DNA of 64,000 nt from Prevotella sp. UBA4330 (GCA_002394385.1 DGTS01000040.1:40024-104023); one strand, 5' to 3'. Shown: positions 18,297-28,093, numbered from the stretch's first letter. The notes: generated by a model not told the origin, from the sequence alone. A program made the numbers and translations.

Positions 18297-18307
18297 ATTA
18301 TAGATTT

Positions 18308-20203
18308 TTATTTCTTTTGCTGTTGTTCGCGCATGCGTCTCATCTCTTCTGCCTGCTTCTGCATCTGCTCCAGACGGGCTGCAAATCCGCTCTGCTTCTT
18401 CGGATTGTTCTTGTTCTCCTTGTATCGAGCCTCCAGAATGGCGAGAAGTTTCTCGTCGTTGGTCGTCTTGCGGAGTGTCCACATGATGGCAGCACTGAAG
18501 AAGAGCGAGATGAAGTAGTAGAAGTTAAGACCTGACGAATAGTCGTTGAACATGAAGAAGAACATCAGTGGCATGAGGTACATCATCCATTGCATCATCT
18601 TCATCTGCTCAGCCTGCTGGCCAACCATCTGGTCGCGCTGCTGGCGCATTGTCATCCAAGAATAGAGGACGTTAGCGATGCAGAAGAGAATACATGTGAG
18701 TGAGAGGTGGTCGCCAATGAGCCAGAGGTTCGTTCCCCATTCAATGATTGGGTCGTATGTTGAAAGGTCGTCAATCCAGAGGAAACTCTCGCGGCGCAAC
18801 TGAATAGCATTAGGCACGAAGTTGAACATCGCAATCCAAATAGGCATCTGGATAAGCATTGGGAGACAGCCGCTCAGAGGCGACACTCCGTAACGAGAGT
18901 ACATCTGCATCATGGCCTGCTGCTTCATCATCTGGTCTTCAGGCTTGTCGTACTGCTTAGTGGCCTCGTCGAGTTTCGGCTTCAGCACGCGCATCTTAGC
19001 AGATGACATATAACTCTTCTTTACCATTGGGAAAGTGATAACCTTGAGAAGCAGCGTTATAAGAATAAGCACTATTCCCATAGGAAGTCCCAGTTTGGTA
19101 AGCCAGTCGAATACATATAGGGTGAACCATCTATTGATGATGCGGAAGAGAGGCCATCCGAGATAGACCAAACGCTCAAGGTCGAGTTCCTTTCCGAATG
19201 TGCTTTGCTTCTCAACTTCCTGTAGCAGGCGGAAGTCGTTTGGACCAAAGTAGAACTCGAATTCGGTTGGCGTGTTTCCCTTGGGGTCGAATGTGGTTTT
19301 CAGTTTGGCGCCATATTGCTTAAGATAGTTCGACTCTTTCTCCTGCGGAAGCGATGTCATGAGCGAGTTGTTGGCAAAACCGTCTTTCGAGATCATTACT
19401 GCCGAGAAGAACTGGTTTTTGAAAGCCACCCAGTCGAGTGCCTCTTCAACCTTTTCGTCAGCATATTCTTTGGTTTCGTTAAGATAGTCTGTGCTGCCTC
19501 CCTTTTCTTTGTAGGTGAGGGTAGAGTAGCGGTTTTCGAAAGTGAAACCTCGCTCCTGCTGTCGGCAACGCTCGTCCCACTGAATGTCAATACTGTTCAT
19601 CGTTGGTGGGAAAAGACCCTCCATACCCTTTGCAACGATAGACATGTGGAGCATATAGTCCTTCCCGAGCAGGTATTTCATTTCGAGAGTCTTGCCGTTT
19701 GCTGCCTGAGCGGTCAGAGTAACGGTAGTGTCAGTTTGCTCTGACGGTGTGAAATACATGTCGGCAGTATTGATGTTAACGTCCTTTCCGGCAAGCATGA
19801 ACTTCAGTTGATGGTCGTTTTTGTCGAAAAGAGTGAGGTTCTTGTTGTTTTCTCTGTCCTCGAAGTCTTTTATTATGGCTTTGTTCACGGTGCCGCCTTT
19901 TGTTCCTATGGTCAGTTCTACCTTTGAGTTCTTCAGAACGATGGACGCATCTGTGCCGCTAAGTGCTTTGTGGAATAGGGCAGCGGTGTCTTCCAAGGCT
20001 TCCTTTATCTTGTCGTTTTGTTTTTCTTTTTCCGACTTTGCCTTATTAGCCAGTTCTTTTTCAGCCTTTTCTTTGTTCACTTGTGCTATTGAGTCTTGTA
20101 TCATCTGCTGTCTTATCTGCTCCTCTGAGGGGCGATTCCACCAACTAAAACCGATGAACACAAGCGCTATGAGCACGAATCCTGTGATTGTTTTCTTATC
20201 CAT
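18308..20203 (-). CDS. yidC: Membrane protein insertase YidC
   Basis: This 631-residue inner-membrane insertase folds and inserts membrane proteins alone or with SecYEG. It has an N-terminal helix (ITGFVLIALVFIGFSW), a charged coiled stretch (about residues 30-80) and a large periplasmic beta-sandwich domain (about 80-340). The conserved Oxa1 core follows (GIVLILITLLLKVITFPMVKKSYMSSAKMRVLKPK, then PMLIQMPIWIAMFNFVPNAIQLR). The C-terminal tail is basic and Gln/Met-rich (KQAEEMRRMREQQQKK), which in this family contacts the ribosome. The S9 peptidase follows 11 bases downstream. Confidence 0.97.
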   Translation of the reverse strand: MDKKTITGFVLIALVFIGFSWWNRPSEEQIRQQMIQDSIAQVNKEKAEKELANKAKSEKEKQNDKIKEALEDTAALFHKALSGTDASIVLKNSKVELTIGTKGGTVNKAIIKDFEDRENNKNLTLFDKNDHQLKFMLAGKDVNINTADMYFTPSEQTDTTVTLTAQAANGKTLEMKYLLGKDYMLHMSIVAKGMEGLFPPTMNSIDIQWDERCRQQERGFTFENRYSTLTYKEKGGSTDYLNETKEYADEKVEEALDWVAFKNQFFSAVMISKDGFANNSLMTSLPQEKESNYLKQYGAKLKTTFDPKGNTPTEFEFYFGPNDFRLLQEVEKQSTFGKELDLERLVYLGWPLFRIINRWFTLYVFDWLTKLGLPMGIVLILITLLLKVITFPMVKKSYMSSAKMRVLKPKLDEATKQYDKPEDQMMKQQAMMQMYSRYGVSPLSGCLPMLIQMPIWIAMFNFVPNAIQLRRESFLWIDDLSTYDPIIEWGTNLWLIGDHLSLTCILFCIANVLYSWMTMRQQRDQMVGQQAEQMKMMQWMMYLMPLMFFFMFNDYSSGLNFYYFISLFFSAAIMWTLRKTTNDEKLLAILEARYKENKNNPKKQSGFAARLEQMQKQAEEMRRMREQQQKK

Positions 20204-20280
20204 TTCTTTATTTTGCTTTTTCTTTTTCGTTATTACTGGTTGTTTATATTCAACAAAGTTGAATTATACAATACAAAGTG

Positions 20281-20311
20281 CAAAAGTACAAATTTTCTCT
20301 AACATGACAAA
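20281..20311 (-). promoter_or_regulatory. Promoter of yidC
   Basis: Minus-strand TTTG (20311-20308), 19 bases, TACTTTTG (20288-20281); the start codon is 77 bases downstream. Confidence 0.65.
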
Positions 20312-20421
20312 AATTAGCCATAGGTTTTGGCAAAAATTATTTCCATTGATATGTGCGCAGAGATTTATAGTGCAGTATTTCTGCCTCCTATGCGTGCCAA
20401 GAGCATATATTTCCCATTTTA

Positions 20422-20454
20422 TTTGTCCATTCCGAAATATTATTTGTATCTTTG
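20422..20454 (+). promoter_or_regulatory. Promoter of the DUF3857-like gene
   Basis: TTTG at 20422-20425, 21 bases, TATCTTTG at 20447-20454; start codon at 20482. Confidence 0.7.
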
Positions 20455-20481
20455 CAGTGTTGTTATAAAAAGGAATTGCTA

Positions 20482-21471
20482 ATGAAAACGATGTATTCAA
20501 CATTTCGGTATTTATTATTGGTGGCGTTCTTTGCCAGTGTGAGCACAGTGAAAGCACAGTTGCCCAATGAGAAATTTGGCAAGCCATCGAGTATGGAGTG
20601 GGATTTCGTAGGCTGGGGCGATGCCGTTAGTGCCGATGCTATCGTCTTGTGCAAGACGATGAAGGTTACTTATCAACTTACGGATCAAGTATCAAACTAC
20701 AATCAGTCGGACTCTGAACTTGGTTCTGACAACATTACGGACTTCAGCAAGAACCTGATTGACAATAGCAGTATTCTTGTTAGGTACGAGTTTAGGTTGC
20801 GCACAAAGATACTTAAGCCAGAAGGCGCTAAGCATGCCAATATCGACATCACCTACTATAATGTCGAAGATAAAAAGATAATTAGTGCTGACGAAATCAC
20901 GGACATGAAAGTCAGAGTGTTCACTAAGAATGAGAAGGGAAAGGTGGAGAAACGAAACGTTGACGTTAACTCCTTCGAGACCGAGCGAGTTGACGGCAAC
21001 TACATGGTGATGCACGTCAATGTGCCAGATGTGCAGCCAGGAAGCATCATCGAATACCAATACAACATCACGAGCGCCAGGCCGACCTTCCTTTACGATT
21101 GGGTGTTCCAAGAGTGCATACCGACGTTGCACACTAAGTGTGACATAGACATTCCTGCCATGTTGCAGTTCAATATGAATGTTCCTATCAACATGCTTAT
21201 AAAGTCGAACGTTGAAGTGGGGCAGTTGGCATACGACACCAACAGGCCTGACTTGAAGAGAGGCAAGTATTGTCCCACCAACCACTATACAATCGTGGGC
21301 GACTATATACTCCCTGAAGGAATGCAGATGGAGCACAACCAGAATAATGCCGGCGGCGAGAAGAGTGATGTGGCAGAGAAAATAGCCAACTTTACAAGCC
21401 AGATATCCAATCCCAATGTCACGCTTCCTGAATATATGCCAGCGGGCAGTACTCATCTGAAAATCAAATAA
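20482..21471 (+). CDS. Secreted DUF3857-like protein
   Basis: ATG 20482 follows an AAAAGGA stretch and opens a signal peptide ending VKAQ. A TTG ten codons earlier overlaps the promoter and is rejected. The 329-residue protein carries a DUF3857-like beta-rich region (VRYEFRLRTKILKPEGAKHANIDITYYN, VNVPDVQPGSIIEYQYNITSARPTFLYDWVFQ). In larger proteins this region precedes a transglutaminase-like domain, which is absent here. Role unknown. It lies 14 bases before the DUF3078 gene, suggesting a two-gene envelope operon. Confidence 0.78.
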   Translation: MKTMYSTFRYLLLVAFFASVSTVKAQLPNEKFGKPSSMEWDFVGWGDAVSADAIVLCKTMKVTYQLTDQVSNYNQSDSELGSDNITDFSKNLIDNSSILVRYEFRLRTKILKPEGAKHANIDITYYNVEDKKIISADEITDMKVRVFTKNEKGKVEKRNVDVNSFETERVDGNYMVMHVNVPDVQPGSIIEYQYNITSARPTFLYDWVFQECIPTLHTKCDIDIPAMLQFNMNVPINMLIKSNVEVGQLAYDTNRPDLKRGKYCPTNHYTIVGDYILPEGMQMEHNQNNAGGEKSDVAEKIANFTSQISNPNVTLPEYMPAGSTHLKIK

Positions 21472-21485
21472 TTGTCTATGCTTTC

Positions 21486-22733
21486 ATGAATAAACTGTTT
21501 ATATCTTCTCTTCTCGTTTTATTGCCTTGCGTGTCGTTCGGTGCGCCAGCCGACTCGTTAATAGTCAACCAGTACATGGACTCCTTGCGTAATAGTAAGG
21601 CTGCCATTGACAATGCCGATTATCCTGATGTGGACGCAAGATATTACCGTCTCTTTGCGCCACCAACGTTCTACCATTCACCAGCAAGCAAGGGATTGAG
21701 TTTTATGGGGGCATCGCTCAGCGGCGACGAGGTTGACAATGCCATCGACAAGGCTCTTTTGGCTATGTATCTCAGACGTCCCGACTTGTTGGAGAACAGC
21801 GAGAATCACTTGTCTGCCTCAGGCGGCGTTGATGGCAATCTGGTGCAGCCGATAAAGCAAGATGTGGTGTTGTCGGAGAATGTAGATCCTATAATAGAAG
21901 ACCCTGTGACAGACCCTGTGGAGGTATTGGTGACAAAGCCGAACTTCTGGGAGTTCAAGGGCGACTACTCTTTGCAGTTCCTCCAGAACTATATATCTGG
22001 CAACTGGTATAAGGGTGGTGAGAGTAACTATTCCATGCTCGGACTTGTGACGATGGAGGCCAACTACAATAACAAGCAGAAGGTGAAGTGGGACAACAAA
22101 CTTGAGTTGAAGATGGGCTTCATGACATCGCGAAGCGACACTCTGCATAGGTTTAAGACATCAGAAGACCTTATACGTCTCACGTCGAAACTTGGCTTAC
22201 AGGCCTCGAAGAAATGGTATTACACGTTGCAGATGATTGCCGAAACGCAGTTCACCAAGGGTTACAAGAGCAACGACCCGATGGTTTATAGCGACTTCTT
22301 CTCGCCCTTCAAACTGAATCTCTCACTCGGTATGTCGTACAACGTGGAGTGGTTCAAAAAGAAACTGACGGGAAACATCAACCTTTCTCCTATCGCATAC
22401 AACTTCCGTTACGTTGGACGTCTGGAACTTGCACCGTACTTCGGCTTAAAGGTAGGTCGTCATGTACTTCACGACATCGGTTCTTCGATAACGGCAGACC
22501 TCACTTGGCAAATAGCGGAGAACATAAAATGGAAGTCGCGCCTCTATGCTTTCACGTCTTACAAACGTGCTGAAATAGAGTGGGAGAACACGTTTTCGTT
22601 CATGTTCAACAAGTATATCTCGGCTAATCTCTTTGTTTATCCACGTTTCGACGACGGCGTTACGCGCGACGACCATCACGGATACTTGCAGTTGAAGGAA
22701 TACTTCTCGCTCGGTTTCAATTACTCCTTCTAA
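21486..22733 (+). CDS. DUF3078-like outer-membrane beta-barrel protein
   Basis: A signal peptide (cleavage near SFGAPA) starts a 415-residue protein. The second half (from about residue 150) consists of amphipathic strands starting with the family's WEFKGDYSLQFLQNYISGNWYKGGESNYSMLG block. It ends on an aromatic strand (EYFSLGFNYSF), the usual outer-membrane barrel signature. The first 130 residues are polar and probably periplasmic. Function unknown. The upstream DUF3857-like protein is the probable operon partner. Confidence 0.82.
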   Translation: MNKLFISSLLVLLPCVSFGAPADSLIVNQYMDSLRNSKAAIDNADYPDVDARYYRLFAPPTFYHSPASKGLSFMGASLSGDEVDNAIDKALLAMYLRRPDLLENSENHLSASGGVDGNLVQPIKQDVVLSENVDPIIEDPVTDPVEVLVTKPNFWEFKGDYSLQFLQNYISGNWYKGGESNYSMLGLVTMEANYNNKQKVKWDNKLELKMGFMTSRSDTLHRFKTSEDLIRLTSKLGLQASKKWYYTLQMIAETQFTKGYKSNDPMVYSDFFSPFKLNLSLGMSYNVEWFKKKLTGNINLSPIAYNFRYVGRLELAPYFGLKVGRHVLHDIGSSITADLTWQIAENIKWKSRLYAFTSYKRAEIEWENTFSFMFNKYISANLFVYPRFDDGVTRDDHHGYLQLKEYFSLGFNYSF

Positions 22734-22756
22734 TCCCGTTTGTGCTCATACACATT

Positions 22757-22864
22757 CCCAAAGATGCCCTTTGGCATTGTCAAAGATGCTCTTTCGCATT
22801 GCCAAAAGCCATCTTTCGGAACATGAAAGATCTACCTTTCGGAAGTCGATGCTATGCTTCCGGG
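22757..22864. repeat. 11-base-register palindromic array 3 (about ten half-sites, one slip)
   Basis: Half-sites CCCAAAGA (22757), CCTTTGGC (22768), GTCAAAGA (22779), TCTTTCGC (22790), GCCAAAAG (22801), TCTTTCGG (22812) and ATGAAAGA (22823) keep the 11-base register with 3-base spacers. CCTTTCGG then follows at 22835, a one-base slip, and the degenerate TCGATGCT and CTTCCGGG come after. Orientation alternates between AAAGA and TCTTT types. The array lies between the convergent DUF3078 and DUF1573 genes. Confidence 0.85.
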
Positions 22865-22874
22865 TAATGAAAAC

Positions 22875-22913
22875 AAAAACACCTTCCAGCCAACTGTCTG
22901 AAAGGTGTTTTTT
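22875..22913. terminator. Terminator between DUF3078 and DUF1573 genes
   Basis: AAAAACACCTT and AAGGTGTTTTT form an 11-base stem around a 17-base loop. The stem has A and T tracts on both sides, so it can act in both directions. Confidence 0.75.
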
Positions 22914-22933
22914 ATATGTCGTTTCTGACGTTT

Positions 22934-23317
22934 CTATTCTGTCATTTCGCCTTCAATGTATAGACGAGTCATCTCAACGGCACCGTTTGTTCTCACGGTG
23001 ATGTTCTTCTTGAAGTGACCGAAAGGCTTACCTGTGCCGTTATAAGTAACGCTCACCTCTCCCTTCTGGCCAGGGGCAACAGGAGTCTTGGTATAGGCAG
23101 CGACGGTGCAACCGCAACTTGCAACTGCCTGATTGATTACCAACGGAGCGTTTCCGACATTGGTAAATGTGAACGTGCATTTCTGAACTGGATTCTTCTC
23201 AGAGAAAGTCCCAAAGTTGTGCGACGTCTTGTCGAACTTGATGTCTGCCTTGTTTTGAGCCGATGCATAGCCGAACGTGCAGAGCATCATCAATGTCATA
23301 ATGATAATCTTTTTCAT
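22934..23317 (-). CDS. DUF1573 secreted Ig-like protein
   Basis: A signal peptide (ending YASAQ) and a single DUF1573 domain make up 127 residues (FDKTSHNFGTFSEKNPVQKCTFTFTNVGNAPLVINQAVASCGCTVAAYTKTPVAPGQKGEVSVTYN). This is an Ig/ASH-type beta-sandwich with the characteristic CGC pair. These small secreted proteins are very common in Bacteroidales and have no established role. It is monocistronic. Confidence 0.88.
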   Translation of the reverse strand: MKKIIIMTLMMLCTFGYASAQNKADIKFDKTSHNFGTFSEKNPVQKCTFTFTNVGNAPLVINQAVASCGCTVAAYTKTPVAPGQKGEVSVTYNGTGKPFGHFKKNITVRTNGAVEMTRLYIEGEMTE

Positions 23318-23393
23318 CTTTATAAGTGTTTAAGTCATTTATACTGCTTTGTTGACAATTTGACTATTTTGCAAATCAAAGGTTTAACGTTTG

Positions 23394-23401
23394 CAAAAGT
23401 A
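23394..23401 (-). promoter_or_regulatory. -7 element TACTTTTG of the DUF1573 gene
   Basis: The minus-strand TACTTTTG lies 76 bases upstream of the start. No clear -33 partner is seen. Confidence 0.4.
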
Positions 23402-23482
23402 CTAATTTATTATGAATGATGTTTCCTCTGACTCAATTATTATCATTATTTAATATTTGACGGGTATAAAAATGCGGAAAAT

Positions 23483-23513
23483 TTTGCTCTTTGGGTAGAA
23501 ATGATTACCTTTG
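23483..23513 (+). promoter_or_regulatory. Promoter of aspS
   Basis: TTTG at 23483-23486, 19 bases, TACCTTTG at 23506-23513. The promoter covers an upstream ATG at 23491, which rules that codon out as the aspS start. Confidence 0.75.
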
Positions 23514-23538
23514 CATTCAAATTATTTTAAGATATAAA

Positions 23539-25299
23539 ATGTACAGAACAAACACATGTGGAGAACTGCGCCTCGCAGATGCTGGCAAGGAGGTTACACT
23601 TGCCGGATGGGTGCAGCGCGTAAGAAAGATGGGCGGAATGACCTTCGTCGATGTTCGCGACCGTTATGGCATTACTCAGATAGTATTTAATGAGTCGGTG
23701 GATGCTGACTTGTGCGCAATCGCAAACAAACTCGGACGCGAGTATTGCATACAGGTTAAAGGCGAGGTGAGCGAGCGTCAGAGCAAGAATCCTAAAATGC
23801 CGACTGGCGATATTGAGATTCTTGCAAAGCAACTCAATGTTCTCAGCGAGAGCATTACGCCTCCTTTCACTATCGAGGACAACACAGACGGCGGTGATGA
23901 CATACGCATGAAGTACCGTTATCTCGACCTTCGCCGCTCGGCAGTGAGGAAGAATTTGGAACTTCGTCACAGGATGACCATTCTCATACGCAACTTCCTT
24001 GACTCAAAGGATTTCATCGAGGTGGAGACACCTATTCTTATAGGCTCTACTCCTGAGGGTGCGCGCGATTTCGTTGTGCCTTCGAGAATGAACCCTGGGC
24101 AGTTCTATGCTCTGCCACAGAGTCCGCAGACACTGAAGCAATTGCTCATGGTGAGCGGCTTCGACCGTTATTTCCAGATTGCCAAGTGTTTCCGCGACGA
24201 AGACCTTCGTGCTGACCGCCAGCCAGAGTTTACCCAGATAGATTGTGAGATGTCATTTGTTGACCAAGACGATGTCATCGACCTCTTCGAGGATATGGCT
24301 CGCCATCTGTTCAAGGAGGTGCGAGGTGTAGAGTTGCCTGCAAAACTTCAGCAGATGTCCTGGCATGAAGCAATGAGACGTTTCGGTTCAGACAAGCCCG
24401 ACCTTCGTTTCGGAATGGAGTTTGTTGAACTTATGGACGTTCTCAAAGGCACTGGCTCGTTCCCCGTATTCAATGATGCTAATTACATCGGAGGCATTTG
24501 TGTCCCCGGCTGTGCAAACTACACACGTAAGCAACTTGACCAACTGACGGACTTCGTTAAGTCGCAGCAAGTAGGCGCAAAGGGACTCGTATATGTTAAG
24601 TTCAACGAAGACGGAACCGTGAAGAGCAGCATAGACAAGTTCTACACGCCAGAGGTATGGCAGACGTTGAAGGAAAAGGTGGGCGCAAATGATGGCGACC
24701 TCGTGCTGATACTCAGTGGTGACAATGCCAACAAGACGCGTGTTCAACTTTGTGCGCTTCGTCTTGAGATGGGCGACAAGTTAGGATTGCGTGACAAGAA
24801 CAAGTTCGAGTGTCTGTGGATAATCGACTTCCCGTTGTTCGAGTGGAGCGATGAAGAGCAACGACTCATGGCAACCCACCATCCGTTCACGATGCCTAAT
24901 CCAGATGATATTCCTCTCCTTGACGAGCATCCCGAACGAGTGAGGGCCAAGGCGTACGACTTCGTGTGCAACGGCATTGAAGTGGGAGGCGGATCCCTGC
25001 GTATTCACGACGGCAAACTTCAGGAAAAGATGTTCCAGATATTGGGATTCACGCCCGAAAAGGCTATGGCCCAGTTCGGATTCCTCATCAATGCATTTAA
25101 GTATGGAGCACCACCACATGCAGGTCTTGCTTTCGGTCTCGACCGTTTTGTAAGCATAATGGCTGGCCTCGACAGTATTCGCGACTGCATTGCGTTCCCA
25201 AAGAACAACAGTGGTCGTGACGTGATGCTCGATGCACCAGGATTCCTCGATCCAAAACAATTGGAGGAATTGAATCTCGAATTAAAACTCAAAGAATAA
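23539..25299 (+). CDS. aspS: Aspartyl-tRNA synthetase
   Basis: This is a class II aminoacyl-tRNA synthetase charging tRNA-Asp. The start at ATG 23539 ([11 protein letters not shown]) gives 586 residues, the normal bacterial length. It has an N-terminal OB-fold anticodon-binding domain ([26 protein letters not shown]) and the class II core (motif 1 around [20 protein letters not shown], motif 2 [18 protein letters not shown]). The bacterial GAD insertion occupies about residues 290-420. Motif 3 is GLAFGLDR. Monocistronic, with its own promoter. Confidence 0.98.
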   Translation: MYRTNTCGELRLADAGKEVTLAGWVQRVRKMGGMTFVDVRDRYGITQIVFNESVDADLCAIANKLGREYCIQVKGEVSERQSKNPKMPTGDIEILAKQLNVLSESITPPFTIEDNTDGGDDIRMKYRYLDLRRSAVRKNLELRHRMTILIRNFLDSKDFIEVETPILIGSTPEGARDFVVPSRMNPGQFYALPQSPQTLKQLLMVSGFDRYFQIAKCFRDEDLRADRQPEFTQIDCEMSFVDQDDVIDLFEDMARHLFKEVRGVELPAKLQQMSWHEAMRRFGSDKPDLRFGMEFVELMDVLKGTGSFPVFNDANYIGGICVPGCANYTRKQLDQLTDFVKSQQVGAKGLVYVKFNEDGTVKSSIDKFYTPEVWQTLKEKVGANDGDLVLILSGDNANKTRVQLCALRLEMGDKLGLRDKNKFECLWIIDFPLFEWSDEEQRLMATHHPFTMPNPDDIPLLDEHPERVRAKAYDFVCNGIEVGGGSLRIHDGKLQEKMFQILGFTPEKAMAQFGFLINAFKYGAPPHAGLAFGLDRFVSIMAGLDSIRDCIAFPKNNSGRDVMLDAPGFLDPKQLEELNLELKLKE

Positions 25300-25388
25300 C
25301 TGTACTTCTTTCTTTGATGTATGTCAAGAAAATGACGTAAATTGCTGAAAATCTGCTGTTATGTGGTAATAGGATTGAACATTTTCAC

Positions 25389-25396
25389 TACCTTTG
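25389..25396 (+). promoter_or_regulatory. -7 element TACCTTTG of the histone-like winged-helix gene
   Basis: TACCTTTG lies 61 bases upstream of the start at 25458. The -33 region is weak. Confidence 0.5.
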
Positions 25397-25457
25397 CACA
25401 CAGAAAATTAAGGTTGAATAAGATTCAATCAGGATTAATAACAATTTCAAAAATAAC

Positions 25458-25757
25458 ATGGCAGAAAAGAAAGCAACAAAGGCTGCTGCAGCAACAACAA
25501 AGAAGGCAGCAGCACCAAAGAAGGAGACAGTAAAGAAAGTAGCAGCAAAGAAGGCTGAACTCGTTATCAACGCTGAGAACGCTGGTTTCAAGGCTGGTGA
25601 TGTTTATCAGGCTCTTGCATCAGAGGCAAAGGCACTTACCGTTGCAGAGATTGCAAAGGTGGCAAAGATTAGCAACGAGGAGGTTATCCTTGGTCTTGGA
25701 TGGCTGCTTAAGGAGGGTAAGGTAAAGGACGAGGCTAACAAGGTTGTTCTTGCCTAA
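25458..25757 (+). CDS. Small winged-helix protein with histone H1-like basic tail (DUF2582-like)
   Basis: This 99-residue protein has two parts. Residues 1-35 are a Lys/Ala-rich tail (MAEKKATKAAAATTKKAAAPKK, then VKKVAAKKAE) like bacterial histone H1 homologues. Residues 36-99 form a compact winged-helix of the DUF2582 type (AGDVYQALASEAKALTVAEIAKVAKISNEEVILGLGWLLKEGKVKDEANKVVLA). It probably binds DNA without strong specificity, as a nucleoid-associated protein. It ends at a G-U tolerant hairpin terminator, followed closely by a gene for a second small protein with an acidic tail. The DNA-binding role is inference from composition and fold. Confidence 0.8.
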   Translation: MAEKKATKAAAATTKKAAAPKKETVKKVAAKKAELVINAENAGFKAGDVYQALASEAKALTVAEIAKVAKISNEEVILGLGWLLKEGKVKDEANKVVLA

Positions 25758-25787
25758 TTACAGAAAGAGATTTCATTTCAGATATGG

Positions 25788-25831
25788 GAAGAACTGGGTG
25801 CACAATGCATTCCGGTTCTTCTTTTGTTTTT
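25788..25831 (+). terminator. Terminator after the histone-like gene
   Basis: GAAGAACTGG (25788-25797) pairs with CCGGTTCTTC (25812-25821), one G-U pair, followed by TTTTGTTTTT. It overlaps the apparent early ATG of the next frame and so argues for the later start at 25838. Confidence 0.7.
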
Positions 25832-25837
25832 AAGACA

Positions 25838-26173
25838 ATGGCTTCAAATTACGATAACACAATACTCAAAGTACTCGCTGAGGCGGGACATTCAGGCATG
25901 AGCGTGCAGAAGGTTGCACGTCATGTTTTCAATGCTTCTAATTCGTTCTTTGAACCAGTGTCATACGAAGACATACGCCGTTATGTTCAGCAATATGTGC
26001 TCCGCAATTCTAAAGGTACCGATGCTTTGCTTCTTAACATAGGACAGCGGGGGATATATAAGATAAATCCTAATTCGGCGCAATCTCAGCAACTGATGCT
26101 GATGTTCTCTGATGATGAAGACGAAGAAGCAGAAAAACGTAATGATGAAGACCAATCTTTGTCTCTGTTCTGA
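25838..26173 (+). CDS. Uncharacterised small protein, helix-turn-helix-like with acidic C-terminal tail
   Basis: Start ATG 25838 (MASNYDNTILKVL) is chosen because the earlier ATG at 25784 lies across a terminator hairpin. The 111 residues form a helical segment reminiscent of HTH modules (LAEAGHSGMSVQKVARHVFNASN, then YEDIRRYVQQYVLRNS). A short beta stretch (ALLLNIGQRGIYKIN) and a strongly acidic tail (DDEDEEAEKRNDEDQ) follow. I do not recognise a named family with confidence. Its position next to a basic histone-like protein suggests a DNA- or chromatin-related role. Confidence 0.6.
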   Translation: MASNYDNTILKVLAEAGHSGMSVQKVARHVFNASNSFFEPVSYEDIRRYVQQYVLRNSKGTDALLLNIGQRGIYKINPNSAQSQQLMLMFSDDEDEEAEKRNDEDQSLSLF

Positions 26174-26223
26174 ACTTTTCCTTATCTCGAGATTTATAAA
26201 CGAACAACTAAAACTTAAATACT

Positions 26224-27042
26224 ATGCAAAGAGAATGGACAACAATCAAGGACTTTAAGGAGATTCTCTTCGAGAAGTACAACCACATTGCTAAGATTAC
26301 TATCAACCGTCCACGTTATCGCAATGCCTTTACTCCGCTGACAACGCTTGAGTTGTCGCAGGCTTTCAGTTATTGCCGGGAGTCGTCGGACATTCGTGTC
26401 GTTATTCTTACAGGTGCCGGCGATAAGGCTTTTTGCTCTGGTGGCGACATGCATGTGAAGGGACGCGGCGGTTATATTGACGAACAAGGAATGCCCCGCT
26501 TGAGCGTACTCGATGTGCAGATGCAGATACGTCGGCTTCCCAAGCCAGTCATAGCAATGGTTAACGGCTATGCTATTGGCGGCGGACACGTTCTGCATGT
26601 CGTTTGCGACCTTACTATCGCTTCTGAAAATGCCATCTTCGGACAGACAGGACCTAAGGTGGGCTCTTTCGATGCAGGTTTCGGCTCAAGTTATCTTGCA
26701 AGAATTGTAGGGCAGAAGAAGGCTCGTGAGATATGGTTCCTTTGCAAGCAGTATGACGCACATGAGGCAGAGCGCATGGGACTTGTAAACAAAGTGGTGC
26801 CATTCGACCAACTTGAAGACACATGTGTTGAGTGGGCAGAGACGATGATGGAACGCTCGCCGCTTGCATTACGTATTATTAAGGCTGGACTTAATGCCGA
26901 ACTCGACGGTCAGGCAGGCATTCAGGAACTTGCAGGCGATGCGACAATGCTCTATTATACTATGGATGAGGCTCAGGAAGGAGGCAAGGCTTTCCTCGAA
27001 AAGCGTAAACCAGATTTCGAGAAGTACCCATATTTCCCATAA
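26224..27042 (+). CDS. menB: 1,4-dihydroxy-2-naphthoyl-CoA synthase
   Basis: This 272-residue crotonase-family enzyme cyclises o-succinylbenzoyl-CoA in menaquinone synthesis. It has the crotonase fold with [22 protein letters not shown] and the MenB-specific [30 protein letters not shown]. It ends with the family's [15 protein letters not shown] tail. It sits 31 bases upstream of menC on the same strand, a partial men operon; menF, menD and menE are not in the window. Menaquinone supports anaerobic fumarate respiration in Bacteroidales. Confidence 0.97.
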   Translation: MQREWTTIKDFKEILFEKYNHIAKITINRPRYRNAFTPLTTLELSQAFSYCRESSDIRVVILTGAGDKAFCSGGDMHVKGRGGYIDEQGMPRLSVLDVQMQIRRLPKPVIAMVNGYAIGGGHVLHVVCDLTIASENAIFGQTGPKVGSFDAGFGSSYLARIVGQKKAREIWFLCKQYDAHEAERMGLVNKVVPFDQLEDTCVEWAETMMERSPLALRIIKAGLNAELDGQAGIQELAGDATMLYYTMDEAQEGGKAFLEKRKPDFEKYPYFP

Positions 27043-27073
27043 GGAACACCTGTAATCGTATAAATAACGTTGT

Positions 27074-28093
27074 ATGCGATTTGAAATAAAAGAGAAAACG
27101 CTGCACTTCAAACAGCCTGCTGGCACTTCGCGCGGCGTTTATACAACGCGCCGCTCATGGTTTGTCACGTTGACAGACGATGAAGGGAACAGCGGAGTGG
27201 GCGAGTGTGCCCCGTTGCCAAACCTCTCTTGTGATGACATTCCAGACTATTGCGATAAACTCGATGCCTTTGCCAAGGTTTTGTGTGATAGAGGAGAGTT
27301 GCCAATAGATGATATGCGGCCATACCCTTCAATGTTGTTTGGTCTTGAAACGGCATTGATGTCTCTGCGTCCCGATGCTCATCAATTATACGACACCCCA
27401 TTCGCAAAAGGAATGGAGGGCATTCCCATAAACGGACTTGTATGGATGGGGAGTTACGATGAGATGCTGTCCCGCATGGAGGAGAAACTAAAACTCGGCT
27501 TCAGGTGTGTCAAGATAAAGATTGGCGCAATAGACTTTGATGATGAGTTACGGCTGCTGGCGCTCATACGCAACCGTTTCTCCAAAGAGACCATCGAGTT
27601 GCGTGTGGATGCTAATGGCGCGTTTGCTCCTTCAGAGGCTCTTCAGAAGATTGAACAGTTGTCGCGTTATGACATCCATTCCATAGAACAGCCTATTAAG
27701 CAAGGCCAATGGGAGGCGATGGCAAGGCTATGCAAGGACACGTCAATGCCTATCGCATTAGACGAGGAACTTATAGGCGTCAACGATGTGACGAGGAAGG
27801 AAGAACTGCTTGACATGATACGTCCACACTACCTTGTGCTTAAGCCCTCTTTGCACGGCGGAATGAAGGGCACTCGAGAGTGGATTAGTCTTTCGAGAGC
27901 GCGCGGCATCGGCTCGTGGATTACGAGTGCTCTTGAGAGCAACATTGGTCTTAATGCCATTGCCCTTTTGTGTGCTGATGTCTATGGTCCCAAGATATCG
28001 TTCCCGCAGGGACTTGGAACGGGTCAACTTTTTACTGACAACATACCGATGCCGTTGAAGATAACCGGTGATGAATTATGGACAGGTGAATGA
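27074..28093 (+). CDS. menC: o-Succinylbenzoate synthase
   Basis: This 339-residue enolase-superfamily enzyme dehydrates SHCHC to o-succinylbenzoate. The capping domain covers about residues 1-100 (GECAPLPNLSCDDIP). The barrel carries the catalytic lysine pair region (FRCVKIKIGAIDFDDEL), metal ligands (LRVDANGAF, SIEQPI, ALDEELIG) and a late Lys (LVLKPSLHGG). It follows menB closely and precedes a GtrA gene. The shared orientation and short gaps support one transcript. Confidence 0.94.
   Translation: MRFEIKEKTLHFKQPAGTSRGVYTTRRSWFVTLTDDEGNSGVGECAPLPNLSCDDIPDYCDKLDAFAKVLCDRGELPIDDMRPYPSMLFGLETALMSLRPDAHQLYDTPFAKGMEGIPINGLVWMGSYDEMLSRMEEKLKLGFRCVKIKIGAIDFDDELRLLALIRNRFSKETIELRVDANGAFAPSEALQKIEQLSRYDIHSIEQPIKQGQWEAMARLCKDTSMPIALDEELIGVNDVTRKEELLDMIRPHYLVLKPSLHGGMKGTREWISLSRARGIGSWITSALESNIGLNAIALLCADVYGPKISFPQGLGTGQLFTDNIPMPLKITGDELWTGE

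Noticed and set aside
18297..18482. Longer S9 peptidase with 62 extra residues
   Set aside because: The extension is the antisense-free overlap with yidC, and a perfect signal peptide begins at ATG 18296.
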